Shown piece after piece: positions 1 through 11,800 of a stretch of 37,778 nucleotides of DNA. The notes under the pieces are model-generated. The model did no database searches and had not been told where the DNA came from. It saw only the letters and a list, made by a program, of their open reading frames with translations. Position numbers and translations under genes: made by a program. Source of the stretch: Sperchopsis tessellata (taxonomy: Eukaryota > Arthropoda > Insecta > Coleoptera > Hydrophilidae); the NCBI GenBank assembly GCA_033557685.1, contig JAWQRN010000115.1:1-37778 (forward strand), given 5' to 3'. Positions within the stretch are counted from its first letter, which is position 1; each line of letters opens with the position of its first letter.

Positions 1-1014
1 AAATCCCAGAAAATATAACCGATAATACCCCCTGGAGGCATAACGGCAAATTTAAGTACAATGAAGTAAAAGAGAGAATTTTGATGGCGGTAACACTCAC
101 CATTTACCCCATAAACTGTATGCAATCGAAGCTGTAGGTACCTGTTTTTCTGTCAGTAGCCATCGTTGTGGTATTTTTTACAACATATAATCAACGTGGG
201 AGCAAATCTAGTTAACTAAAAAAAAATATGTGTAACATACGTGTGTAGAGGAAACATAAGGATATCCATTTCACGCCATGGAGCCTGTCATAACGACTTT
301 TTATATAAACCCACAAAAATTATTCTACGGTAAGTAGCAGAGAGCGAGGGTAAATAAAACAAAGGATTCAATGCCGCGTATATTACAATTAAATTAAATT
401 AATATAAATAAATTTTACTAATCTTCTAAATTTATGTTTTCAATTAAAACCGTTCAATAAAAGGACACATAAGCTAGTAAGAATTAATAATATAGTAGTC
501 AAATTGATAGAGATAACATTTAATTATATGGATGCCCAATTTTATAGACATAGATTCATGATTTTTTTTTTAATTTTGCTCTGTCGCTTGTGTTATAGGT
601 ATTGAAACACAATGCATAGAATAACTATTTTTGATGGGGACTAGTATGAGTTCTGATAAGTATCTCTATTAACGTAAGTAAGTAAGAAGTAACAACATAC
701 TGACATGAAATGTATTTAACCTCTGCACTGTTACTCTTTCTCACACGTTTCTTTTTTATAACAGAAGGCAATTCACTTTCTGCAGCATATACTTTACAAT
801 TAAGATCAGTTATTTGATGGCTTAGTAATTAATGTGAAAAATGTTAGAATAGTTTAAAGTACAATACTAGTTTTTACATATTTTTAACACTTAAATCGCA
901 TGTGTTATTTCTACAATTCTTTTTATTCATATCATCATAGCTCGTTGTCTGCAAACATGGACATGCGTTACAAAAATTGTTTGTTACAATCACATTAGCT
1001 CCTTTCCCTCGGAA
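1..1014. other. AT-rich intergenic DNA, nothing recognised
   Basis: No open frame of note, RNA gene or transposon motif was recognised on either strand. Confidence 0.5.
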
Positions 1015-2060
1015 CGAGTCCTTCGGTTCACTTTATATAAAAGAGTGCTAGATTACATCTTCTCCCGAAATTTGCTGATCGAAGAGCAGTTCGGATTTAG
1101 ATCGAAAATAGCAAGACTACGCAAGTACTACGACTTACGGAGCTCATTACACACAGCAGAAAAGAAATACATCGTTGCTGTATTTCTCGACATTAAAAAA
1201 GTATTGGACAACATTTGGCTGCTATGGAATCTGATATACATGGAACTCTCGGAAGATCATCAGATCGTATCTTAGCCATATAACTTTAAAAGTCAATAGC
1301 GAGGAAGCAGTGTCAACTAGTGAAGGTATTTAACTTGTCGGTCAATGACATACCAAGAGACAACAACATCGCACACTATGTCAATGACACCTCCCTGTTT
1401 ACTCATCCAGGATGTTAAACCAAGTAACGATATAGCTTCAGCGACAGCATGTAAATGTTCTACTCTATGTAGCACATCAAAATTATTGTGCAGAAAAGCG
1501 AAGCGATTATCTTCTCACAAAGACGCATTAGCCAGATAACTCCCTTGGATTGATTCAAAGCTGACATCTCCTGGAAACATACTACTAATTACCTAAGTAT
1601 TACTCTAGATAGCGCCTGAGCATCCAGAGCCAAACGAACTCTGTTATGTGCAAGGCAACCGGGCAGTTTTGTAGACTTTAGCCGACGACATATGGTGACG
1701 TAGCGTGGTTGTACAAACCTACATACATAAAACGCTTGTAGGTCTTATAGAATATAAAACTGCAAATCATGACTAGTGCCTACTTCTTCGTTCGAAATCG
1801 ATCGCTGAAATGCGATCTTAAGATCAAAACGGTGAATAAGCTTGATCAGTACAACGTCAAAAATCCTTATTACAAACACAAATACCTCAAACTTCTGTTT
1901 GAGTTGCGAGTGTAAGTTGTTCAACTCGATCTCGGCTGTGTCCGAATGAACTCCTGAGCGGCACGTGTTCGTAGAAATCCGCTGTGCTCACAGGGGCTTC
2001 GGCACAGAAGTACTAGCCCCCGCAATCCAATCATAACAGCGCTTTGTTCTCTATTGCGCA
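1015..2060 (+). mobile_element. Degenerate Jockey-clade LINE, reverse transcriptase and C-terminal part
   Basis: The stretch from 1045 encodes LIEEQFGFRSK, then IVAVFLDIKKVLDNIW, the QFGFR and AFLDI-AFD blocks of Jockey-type reverse transcriptases. About 50 codons later another frame gives VFNLSVNDIPRDNNIAHYVN at 1325-1385, corresponding to the 'LF.L..NDIP…YADD' block. The catalytic YADD reads Tyr-Val-Asn-Asp (1377-1388). Remnants resembling the post-RT region continue to about 2.06 kb. Frameshifts and stops break it, so it is dead. The 5' half (endonuclease, ORF1) is missing. Confidence 0.75.
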
Positions 2061-2994
2061 GCAAGTAATTACCCTGGAGTAGACACTTAGACAAATTTTA
2101 TCATTCTTTCCATTGAAGAAGAAATTCAACAAATAATTGGAAGGCGAAGAAGAACAGGATTTGTACGAATTGGATCAGTCTTAAAGTTAAATCGGTAAAC
2201 TGTCAGATACACAACGAATGTTCACATGTATCAAAAGTTTTCAGAATAATTATGATTATTTTACTAACAAGGTTCATTTACTCTTACTGGAACTAATTTA
2301 TAATCACAAAACACATGGTATGGCAACAGAAAAAATTTTGAGTCTAGATCAATAAAAAAAATTGTTACTTGTACAAATGTCAGTTTGCGTAACAAAACTT
2401 ATTTATTACAATTATTTTTGTGTTAACAAAAATTAATACTTTTTATGACAAATAAATGCTCGTTACGGCAACACATTTTAAAGTAAGTAAAGTGTCATTC
2501 GTTACTCCATATCCTTTGTTGAGAAAATGTCATATAAAATAGCAATATATAAAAATAATTTTCCACATTAATGGTGGGTTGAACAGTTATTTTCGTACAA
2601 CAGTTTTGAAAGAAACCGTTTCGGAAAAATAACAGTTGAAAAATAACGTCTAGCTCGTTGAGAACTAAAACGTTAGATAGTAGTTTCCGTTGATTAATTT
2701 AGACGGTCCGGTATGCCAAATAATACAAAAAACAACTGAAACAAAAGCTGTTTTATATTTTAGTTTCCACTAAAATGAGTCCTGCTAAACTTAACAAAAA
2801 TGTGTTATATTGTTAACGAGCAGCAGTAGGTGAACATTTCATTATTTCATTTTGTTCTGGGCTCTTAATGAATTACACTTGTTCGCTAGCGCCTTGGTAA
2901 TTTTGTTAAAATAGAGTAATTATACGTCGATTGCAGTTTTTATACTTGCATCTAAAACCGTAAAATGAGTCCACAAAGAGCTCCTCATTTGATA
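2061..2994. other. AT-rich intergenic DNA, nothing recognised
   Basis: Follows the Jockey remnant. No protein similarity or structured repeat was seen. Confidence 0.45.
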
Positions 2995-3295
2995 CATTTT
3001 TAATTAATATGTTTGTAAGAAATAATTAGATCGAACTCTCACTATAACTGTGAGTATATTGAGGAACGAATATATGATGCGCAATTTCCGTCCAGATGCC
3101 GGTTGTTTGCACATCATGTAGACTAAAATATAAACCGTTGTTTTGAAGCAGGTAATTGATTTTCACCCTCTGAGTTGTTACAGTATTTCCTGTTATTTTA
3201 AAATGGGTAATTTATAGGAACTGTTTATACTATAACTAAATTTTAAGAAACTGTTAAAAAAACGGTAATGTTATTTTTGCCCATCACTATCCGTA
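2995..3295 (+). repeat. Dispersed repeat, copy A
   Basis: About 300 bp that aligns in the same orientation with 11500-11800. Shared landmarks are ATGTTTGTAAGAAA near the start, GAGT(A/G)TATTGAG, TTCCGTCCAGAT, TTCCTGTTATTTTAA, AGAAACTGTT and the closing CACTA(T/C)C. Identity is uneven with small indels. The family is unknown; it does not encode a recognisable protein. Confidence 0.6.
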
Positions 3296-5068
3296 GCACC
3301 AATAATCTAAGTACTTCTGTACGAAATGAAGATACTTTCCGAGTATCTGGCCGGAGGGGTATTTATTTCCTGTCACATTATACTTATATGTGTCAGACAA
3401 GTAGATAATTTCGGTTCAGAAGGTGTGATTATACTTCAAACTTTGGTTTGTACAGTAACAGCTAAAACATTATTTTGTTCTAGATACCGGCATTAGATAT
3501 CTGCATTCCTATCTGAAAGGCAAAAGCCTCTCAATTTAAATTTAAATGGCTAGATCAATTGAGGATACTCCCTTTTCTCCAGCGCTATTGATTTTCGTAA
3601 ATATCTTACTTATGGGGGACTTTGTATTTGATTGACTGGTTTTAATTAGTCTATGTTATTTTACTTTTCTTTTGTTCAGTTTATCTTTATAATGGTATAC
3701 ATAGTTTGTTCGTCGTATCTTTTTTTTATAATGATTCTGTGTTTTATCTAATATAATTTTAAATGTCATTTTATACATTCATTTAAATTATTTTATTCGT
3801 TATATTTGTTTTTTACATTTTATGCTATTTATTTGTTTTCATTTTAGTAGGTATAGCTTGTAATTTTGATAATAGTATTATGTACAGTTTATCAGATGTA
3901 CGTTTCTTTGAAGATTTAGATCCGAAAACGTTAATCATCAACATACCTACATATTTGAGCTGGAGAAATATCCTTTAACAGGTTGAAGATGATTTAAAAT
4001 AAATAGCAAACCACCAAGCAACAAGAAAGAGTTGCTTTGCATATTATGCATAGAGAGTGGCAAATTTAGAAAATTATCAATTGAGGATGTAATACGAGAC
4101 GTCAACCTAAAAACCCGCTTATACTTTTTTAAAATAATAAGAATGCTTGAAAATTCGAACCCGGGAGTAGGTGATAACCTCCTTGAGACAGTTTTATGTT
4201 AAGGATAAAGCCTCATGTTTTATAGCTTAGAACTTCATCAAAGTAAAATCCAACTTAAAGCTTCGGCAGGTATAGAAGCAAATGAAGTATCTTCCTTTGT
4301 GAGTCATGGTCTATCCAATACTGTTAACAAAGTTTGCTCTGGCAAAACGTGGAGGCTAAAATAAGAATGTCCATATGGTAGCAGTGCTTATGAAAATAAT
4401 ATGTGGCTTATATCTACATAACTGACCACATACGTGTGGAATGTAACGTGGATAATTTCTTAGTTAAAAAGAAGACGATAACAGAGTATTTTCTTTGCTA
4501 TATACTACAAACATCACGCATGAAATTTTTCCAGGTTAATTAACGAAGCAGGTAGACTCCAATAAACTCCCGAAAAACCTTCACCAAGTAGGTTGTTTGA
4601 CAAGAAAAATAATCAAACTAATTTTCTGTAGAAATTGAGAAAGAATCTTCCAAAACTTGTATTATTATATTATTGTATACACTACAACCATCTCACAATG
4701 AATGTAGTGGAAATCCTGACCTGTAGAAACTTCCTGAAGACAAATAAGCTGCTTATAAAACAAATTTTTGATTTTGTTAATATTTGATATAAAATTAAAA
4801 TTTGCTTAATGTTCAATGTACTTAAATAAACTTTCTTATAGTTAAAATAAACCTAGTTATAAAAAAAAACACATTAACATTAAAACACTTTTTATTTTAT
4901 ACTGGACTCCCTTCTATATATAGTTTTCCAACTGGCCCAAACCCTCAGAATAAAAATAATCGACAAATCTGTAAAAGATTTTTCAACAATCACTATTACT
5001 TCAGGAGCAAATCGCTTTCTGCTGAACTGTTTTGTAGATCGTTCAATAAAAAATAAATAAATTGTATT

Positions 5069-5072
<4 letters not shown>
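3296..5072. other. AT-rich intergenic DNA, nothing recognised
   Basis: Contains no open frame with recognisable similarity. The minus-strand open frame across 4892-5167 is produced partly by translating the TA microsatellite. Confidence 0.45.

Positions 5073-5111
<39 letters not shown>
5073..5111. repeat. (TA)n microsatellite
   Basis: Uninterrupted TA dinucleotide run of about 19 units. Confidence 0.95.
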
Positions 5112-5114
<3 letters not shown>

Positions 5115-6380
5115 TTAGTTATTGTCTCTAAAACACTGTGACAAATTGGCAAAAAGGAAAAACTCAAGCAACGAAGAGAAAGATAAATGTTACTTTTAAT
5201 GCGAATACTAAGTAATCATTTTTTGTGCTGCATGCTTCTATATAGTTAATCTGATTGTAATATTGTATTTTAATTTTTGTATTTTTTTTTGTATTTTCCA
5301 AGATTTTGTTAATTTACCCCAGCTTTATTTTAAAATGGATTGTTTCAAAATATACAAAAAGAAGTAAGTACATATATATCTTGTATTATGTTTTTGCGAA
5401 AGAAACAAATAGGAGTATTTAGACATATTCCTATTTGCTTATTTAAGATTAACATATTCGAAATTGTTTACTAATTTTGATTAGCATTTTTAATAACTGG
5501 AAAAAATATTAACGCGCCTCCAAGATATCAATAAGTCGATTTTTCAATATTATGCATATTACGGCTTAATGAAGCATTTAACGGGAATGATGAATAACTC
5601 CGTTTCGATAGGAAATTGTATGCTCTATAAAAAGATCTCCGATATTTGTAGCTACCTACCTACCTTCCTACTAACCCACTAAAAAAACGCCTGTTACATT
5701 TTATCGTTCAACAATGTTTGGAAATACTTTTTTCCCCAATATAACTCCTGTCCTGTCCGGACTTATGTCAGGTCTCACCTATTAATGTTAGATAGAGAGA
5801 TTGGCCTATTACAACTCTCATAGAACTACTCACGAGTTTGAACAAAAACACGTCAATTTAAGTTTCGAAGGGAAATTTCAATCGAATATATTTTTTTTCA
5901 AACCCTTCATATCCAGCCTCCCAAACTTTTAAATCACAAATACCACACCCTACCTTGTGATGATACGTCGTTTTATAAAGCGTAAAAAATCTTATGTTTT
6001 TAAATAGAAAAATTGAAATCTATGCTTGTGTTTGTGAGAGATCTACAATTCAACCATTAATGTTACACATACAGTAAATTATTTTATTGAATTCAAAATG
6101 TGTTCCTTTATCAGATAAGGAGAAGAAATTTCTCAATTTAAATTAAATAGTATAATTTTTAAATAAAATAATGCAATTTTTGTAAAAACAAAACAACTGT
6201 AGTTTAAAATTTGGAGCTCATAGTTATTTAATATTTATCAGTGTCAATGTTAATAACACGAGAAACAGTTTGGTTTTACACTTTAGTAAGCAGAAAAAAA
6301 GTATCCTTCCAAAATGTATTAGTTTTAGAACGGAAATTTCAAGAAACTATTCCAGTATATATTAAATGTAATAGACTTCC
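5112..6380. other. AT-rich intergenic DNA, nothing recognised
   Basis: Poly-T tracts and low-complexity sequence only; no gene or transposon motif was recognised. Confidence 0.45.
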
Positions 6381-6556
6381 TCGGTTATTATCTATATGAA
6401 TGTTTTTTTCCGAGTGGAAACCGTGCAGAGGCCTTGTAAATTGTCGATGTTTCGTCACTCTTACAAAGTGAGTGATGTCTCCTGCAACAGTGGACAATTC
6501 AGAGCCTCTACATGGTTTCCACCCAGATAGAACATTCGTATCTATCAGTATGTATT
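6381..6556. repeat. Foldback element, about 170 bp, arms about 60 bp
   Basis: The left arm (about 6388-6448, with GTGGAAACCGTGCAGAGGC and AAATTGTC) is the imperfect reverse complement of the right arm (about 6490-6550, with GACAATTC, AGCCTCTACATGGTTTCCAC). An inner hairpin, TCACTC (6455-6460) against GAGTGA (6470-6475), sits at the centre. The structure is more GC-rich than its surroundings. It may be a MITE-like foldback or a hairpin RNA precursor; there is no coding potential. Confidence 0.75.
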
Positions 6557-7350
6557 AAAAAATATTCACCCAAGAATTCTGGACGAAGCACATATCGAAG
6601 TTTTTGATAATTTTACAATGGATCTCACTACTTTCGATTCAAAAATATCTAAGTCAATTAATATTTCCGTTGGCTTAGTGCGTAGGGTACTTAAAATAAA
6701 GTCCTTTTTTTCTAAAGCCTATATATCCATCAGCAGCTGAGTAAATGATTGTGATCAAATAATTACGTGAAGAAATGATTAAAAATCGCCCATTATCCAA
6801 ATTTGATGAAAACGAGTTAGTCAATAAATATAATTCTAAGTGTAAAGACAACGAAAATACACGTGTTTCGGCAGCATAGTACTCAGTTTCTTGAGAAGAT
6901 CAATGTGTGACCTGGTACTCAAGGGGATGACATAATCGGACACATTTTTATCGAACAAACTCTAGGGAAATGTATCGTAAACTCCTTGGGAATGAGATAA
7001 ACCCACTAATTACTCAATCATTGGACAATCGAGTCTGCAAAGAAGGAAAGATGATGCTCAATGAAAAAAAAATTATTTTCAATACATTATGGTCTTCCTC
7101 TGAAAAGATAGTTTAATGAAAGATTTCTTAGGAATCGAATTTAAAGTAGAGATTTTCAAGAATGGCCGGCAAGGTATCCGGATTTAACCCCACCTGAGTT
7201 TTCTCTCTAAGGTTATTTGAAATGTTTACAAAACTCCGCTAGAGGACATACGTGATCTCAAAGTTAAACACTTAATAACGTTTGGCAAGACGTTAGAAAT
7301 TTACTCTATTATTGTTTAGCAAAAAAAATGGAAAATATTTTGAAGATTTA
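6557..7350 (+). mobile_element. Decayed Tc1/mariner-superfamily DDE transposase
   Basis: In shifting frames the plus strand keeps the layout of a DDE transposase seen in many insect genomes. It starts with a segment from 6566 (ILDEAHIEVFDNF). Near the 3' end comes the diagnostic block FQEWPARYPDLTPPEF (about 7153-7200), followed by GYLK and TPLEDIRDL (about 7210-7260). The last block corresponds to the region around the third catalytic acid. Many stops and frameshifts; no flanking terminal repeats found. Confidence 0.65.
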
Positions 7351-9311
7351 ATAAAATAATTTTCTGTATAAGTGTAATATTATTGAAATGATTTTATGTT
7401 AGCTCTAGCTTACGATCGCAGGCGCCGATTTTATTATTATCTTTTAGCTTAGAAAGATAAGTTTTTAAGCTCTTTAAAATGATGCATCACAGGGTGACAA
7501 GTGCCATTTAAGATTTCAAAATTGGGAAGGTTAAAAAAAATTGGTTTGGAACTTCCCGCTCAAAATCTTAATTAACGTATTTTTGCTCAATGTCGTATCC
7601 ACTTAAAATCTAGAGTTATTCTGGGAGGTTAGTTCTGAAATAAAGGCACTATATATTCGCCCAAAATTCAATATACATGTTCAAATATAATAAACTAATT
7701 TATAATGTTATGAATATGCTTCAATTATAACAAAAGATAAATGTAATCACGTAAATGACATTAAGCTCTTTAAATTAACAAAAAATAATATGTGCTACAA
7801 TTACAACAGTAGATATAAATGTAACGTAAGTTATAAATGTGTAAAATTAGTTATAAAAAGTTATAACTGAATAGTTGAACTATCATTGTTTACATACAAA
7901 TAATCGTATTGTGCAACCGTGCCTGTCTTAAATGCAAAGTAACATTTCTTCTTGCATCACTAATAAATTGGATGATTGCATTGATATTTTTGCTGCACCT
8001 GGGCAAATCGTCAAAATGTTGCTTTAAATAATTTAGTTTCAACAAATTTTACCTTTGGATTAGTTTATTATTTGTCTGAAGTCAAGTGTGTAATATCAAC
8101 CCAATGAATGCTAACTGTATCACTTAATTTAGAGCAGTACGTACTACTGCTTAAACTGTGTAATGCAAGTGTCTTGACCAACTTGGCATTTTTATATCCA
8201 CCACTTTAGGAACTGAAAATACCCCATCCCCTCCTGTATTTACACAGATTAGCCAGACGAGCTTATCTAAAAATCACCTATTTACTGTAATTAGCAGGAT
8301 TTATAACAAATGAACTGGCGGAATCCAAGTTAAAATACGTGCATAACTACAGCAAAGAATTACTTGCCAAAACATTTTATCAATAGAATTAAAAGAGGAG
8401 AAAGGGGTGCTTCTTGGCCTAACCAAAGTTCTGCTGTCACTTACTAATGTTTTTATAGTACAATAATATACGCATGTATATTATCGGGTGCATTTGCATG
8501 CAAATTTTGTTACTTCTTATTTATTATATCAAATAACAAAACGGACATGTATTCAACAAAGATTTCTATGTACAGTACTCATATTGAGACATGTAATCTG
8601 AGGAAGGTGTGTATTAATGTTTAAAAGGCCACTGCAGTTTTATAACCCAATATTTTATTCTGCCTTGTAGAGCTATGTTCCCAGTTAGATATAAATAAAT
8701 AACTCATGTCATACGAGCGTGTAGATTGCAAGTACTAGAGTATAGACCGTAAATCATATATTTGTTCAAATTTTCTAGGAAGTCTTGCAGTTATATAAAG
8801 TGTATGAAGGAAGGTTGCAGGTTGCCGATAGTTTCGTAGCGATGAACGTAAAAATATTTATTGTTGTTTTGTTAATTAAGTCTGTAATAAAATGAGACAA
8901 TAAAAGAGAACGGCAGTATAATGGAAGTTATGTGGAATGCACAATTGATTCGGTTTTAATTTATTGCAATAACAACATTCCGATTGCCACATTACACACC
9001 GGAACAGTCACGATTTACACGAGGATTTTCGTCCTAAAAAACTGCGATAAATTAATATAAAATGAGGTATTATCTACAATATAAATTATGCGTGGCATTC
9101 CACATACCAATAGATGTTGTAATGGCACAAAAATTTTAATAATGCAATGTTTTAATATTGTTGTTTTAAGGGTGCTTACTGTACCAAAACCGATGTAGCG
9201 CCTAGAGAGGCCAAGGATACCGAATTATATGATATATGAAAGCACTTCAAGTTATAGCAAACACACTGAGTGGATGTAGGTGTGCACCTTAATGGCAATA
9301 CAAACAGTGCT
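7351..9311. other. AT-rich intergenic DNA, nothing recognised
   Basis: No gene found. A 12-bp inverted repeat (TATGTGGAATGC at 8929-8940, its complement at 9095-9106) encloses about 150 bp; on its own it is weak evidence of a small insertion. Confidence 0.45.
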
Positions 9312-9655
9312 GTGGATATTCTGATGTACTTGGATATACCTCGAATATATGTGATGTACTTGAATATCACTCGATGTTATTAGACATATGCTTATATATG
9401 TAGATGGCTTGGATATAGCGCAGATATATTGATAGTTTCAGTAATATGAGCACAGATATACTTTAGATATATTTTGACATACCGTAAATGAAATTGGATA
9501 TACAGCTGATATACATGGATATATCACGGATATACATGGATGTATTTGAATATAGAGTGGATATCTACATATTAAAATAATTTGATAACCGTTAGAAATG
9601 CAGGTATGTAGTTCGATATACAACGAATATTCGTGGATATGCACGGATGCAGTGG
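9312..9655. repeat. Degenerate GATATA-rich satellite
   Basis: About 340 bp built from variants of a short unit around 'GGATATACATGGAT', such as TGGATATACC, CGGATATACATGGA and TGGATATAGC, spaced irregularly. On the minus strand it reads through as a Tyr/Ile/Cys/Ser-rich open frame with no sign of being a gene. Confidence 0.7.
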
Positions 9656-11334
9656 TGTAACAAACAGGTTCAGATTATTCTGTAATCACGCTCATAGGAA
9701 GCTAAATTCTTCAGTATTTTTCAGTACGTTTTATTAAGTCAACTTAACAAATTAAACCCTTAACAGATCTATTATAGCAACGTTATTACATATTTAGTTG
9801 ACCATTTACATATTTTGAAATTTAAATTAAGTGTTTGTACTTTCAATGTGTTATTAAATATGTATTATTGTCTAATGAATTTATAATTTACCTTAACCCC
9901 TCTAGCCTAAATTCATTTTATCAGAGGATAAAAGCGTATTTTTATATATTCTCACATAATTATATATTGTTTTAAAAGTTAGAATATACTTCATTTTTTT
10001 GTTGAAACGCACATAGATATGCAGTCTCAAGTATTAAACCGTATACAGCTACTAAATCAAGACAATTACCAATTAGCGTATGGTAATATTTTTGGAACTT
10101 CTATGTATTAAATAATATGAAATTAGAGCGTTCTGTGTATCAACACCTACCCATGGACAAAATTATGTCCCAGCGTTGAATTTCATTTGTTGGTTGAACA
10201 TTATAAAATGTACTGGCTAACGTTATACCTCTATTGTCATAAGATTTAATTGCTCTGATGTTTACGTTATCTTCAGTAATTTTCTTCTATTATATACCAA
10301 CTCTTTCCTTTTATAAGATCTTCATCAGTGCTGAAATTCAGTCATTTGAATCTATTTAGCCTAACAGTTCCTAATGCCAGCAGCCATCTTTAGTTAAGCT
10401 CCACAAACTGTTTTAGAGAAAAAACGGCTATCATAAGATTACAAATGGTTTACATTTATAGATGTATTCTTAATCAACAACAAAACTATATTTGAACTTG
10501 AGTATAAATCAGGAAGATCTGGCACTGGATCGTTCTTATCTGTGAGGATTTCAAAATTATAGACAACTCCTTTGGAGTAATACATAATACAAATTTTAAA
10601 CCCTCAATTTTAAGATTATTTAGGCAGATACTGCTTTATTCCAGATTTGTTCTTTAAATGAAACCATCTGATGATCTATGTTTAGCATATTGCCAAAATA
10701 ACAGTATATTTAACACTTTATAACACTAACATATGCAATTTAATGCCGTTCAGCAACTTTTGCAATATGCTATTATTAACATGGTCGGAAATAAAAATGC
10801 CAAAACCTATTCTACTAACATATGCATTTTAATATTCTTTGCAAATAATTACAAAATTTAACAAAACTCATTGTTGACAATTTCATATACTTAATTTGAG
10901 AGTTTGTGTGCCATGTATTGGTAATAAACCTACGCATCCTTTTTTTGGAGCCTCTTTGACAATGTACAGTCTTATAACATTAAAAGCATTATAAAAACCA
11001 AGCATAATATTGTAAACACGTTCTTACATCGAACACAGCTAACCCCTAGCAATATAAAATGATAAAAACTGTTCAGCTCATACAAGTCAGTCGCAAAAGA
11101 ATTCGAACACTCACCAAAATCACTATCTTCAGTACATGATAAATATATATATTTAAAATAATACAATAAATAGTTAATTATATAAATACAATTCTGTGTA
11201 AATTATAACAATAAAGAAATTTTTTATTTCGTAGTATTATCTCCACTTAATCTTTTTAGTATGGAAGGAATGAGTGATTCAATATAATTTCCTCCATTAT
11301 TACCATTTTTCAGTGTGTCTTTTCTTCTGATGAC
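9656..11334. other. AT-rich intergenic DNA, nothing recognised
   Basis: No open frame with recognisable similarity and no structured repeat were seen. Confidence 0.45.
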
Positions 11335-11500
11335 GTGCTTTCTATTTTTTTCTACCTAAATAATCACACACAGGTTCTATGTGATTCAAATCGGGTTATT
11401 GAGGTGGTGAAAACAGTTGTTTTTGAACATTATAAAGCAACCATTCCCGTGAAACCGTGTGCTTAAGGTCTTGGTCTTGAAATATCCAGTTCCTATCATT
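11335..11500 (-). mobile_element. Tc1-like transposase remnant (C-terminal catalytic part)
   Basis: The minus strand from 11497 reads DRNWIFQDQDLKHTVSREWL, then a stop, PDLNHIEPVCDYLGRK. This matches the Tc1 signature '.W.FQQDNDPKHT…SPDLNPIE..W..L'. The second catalytic Asp region (QDND) is QDQD, and one in-frame stop lies just before PDLN. It abuts dispersed repeat copy B, which may have inserted into the element. Confidence 0.72.
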
Positions 11501-11800
11501 ATTAATTTTACCCATGTTTGTAAGAAAAAAATCAGGTCTAGCAAATATTACAACTTTGAGTGTATTGAGAGACTATTGCATGATGTAACAAGTTCCGTCC
11601 AGATATCAATTATTCGCACAGAAGATAGTCTAAGAGCTAAACCATTTACCGTTGATTATCACGCTTTCAGTTCTTATTGTACTTCCTGTTATTTTAATAT
11701 GGATAATTTAGAGAAACTGTATTATGTTATAAGTGTTATTTTTAAGAAACTGTTCAAAAATAGGTTGTGTTTTTATTTGCACACTACTATCTACTAACGC
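11501..11800 (+). repeat. Dispersed repeat, copy B
   Basis: Second copy of the repeat at 2995-3295, same orientation. It starts where Tc1-transposase similarity stops, suggesting insertion into that element. An open frame running through it (11459-11797) has no recognisable product and is probably chance. Confidence 0.6.

Noticed and set aside
4892..5167. Minus-strand open frame of 91 codons
   Set aside because: Its centre is the TA microsatellite translated as Tyr-Ile repeats, and the flanks show no similarity.
8929..9106. Twelve-bp inverted repeat enclosing about 150 bp, possible MITE
   Set aside because: Arms are too short, there is no target-site duplication and no second copy in the window.
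11459..11797. Plus-strand open frame of 112 codons
   Set aside because: Runs through dispersed repeat copy B and the antisense of a Tc1 remnant; copy A of the repeat is not open in the same way.
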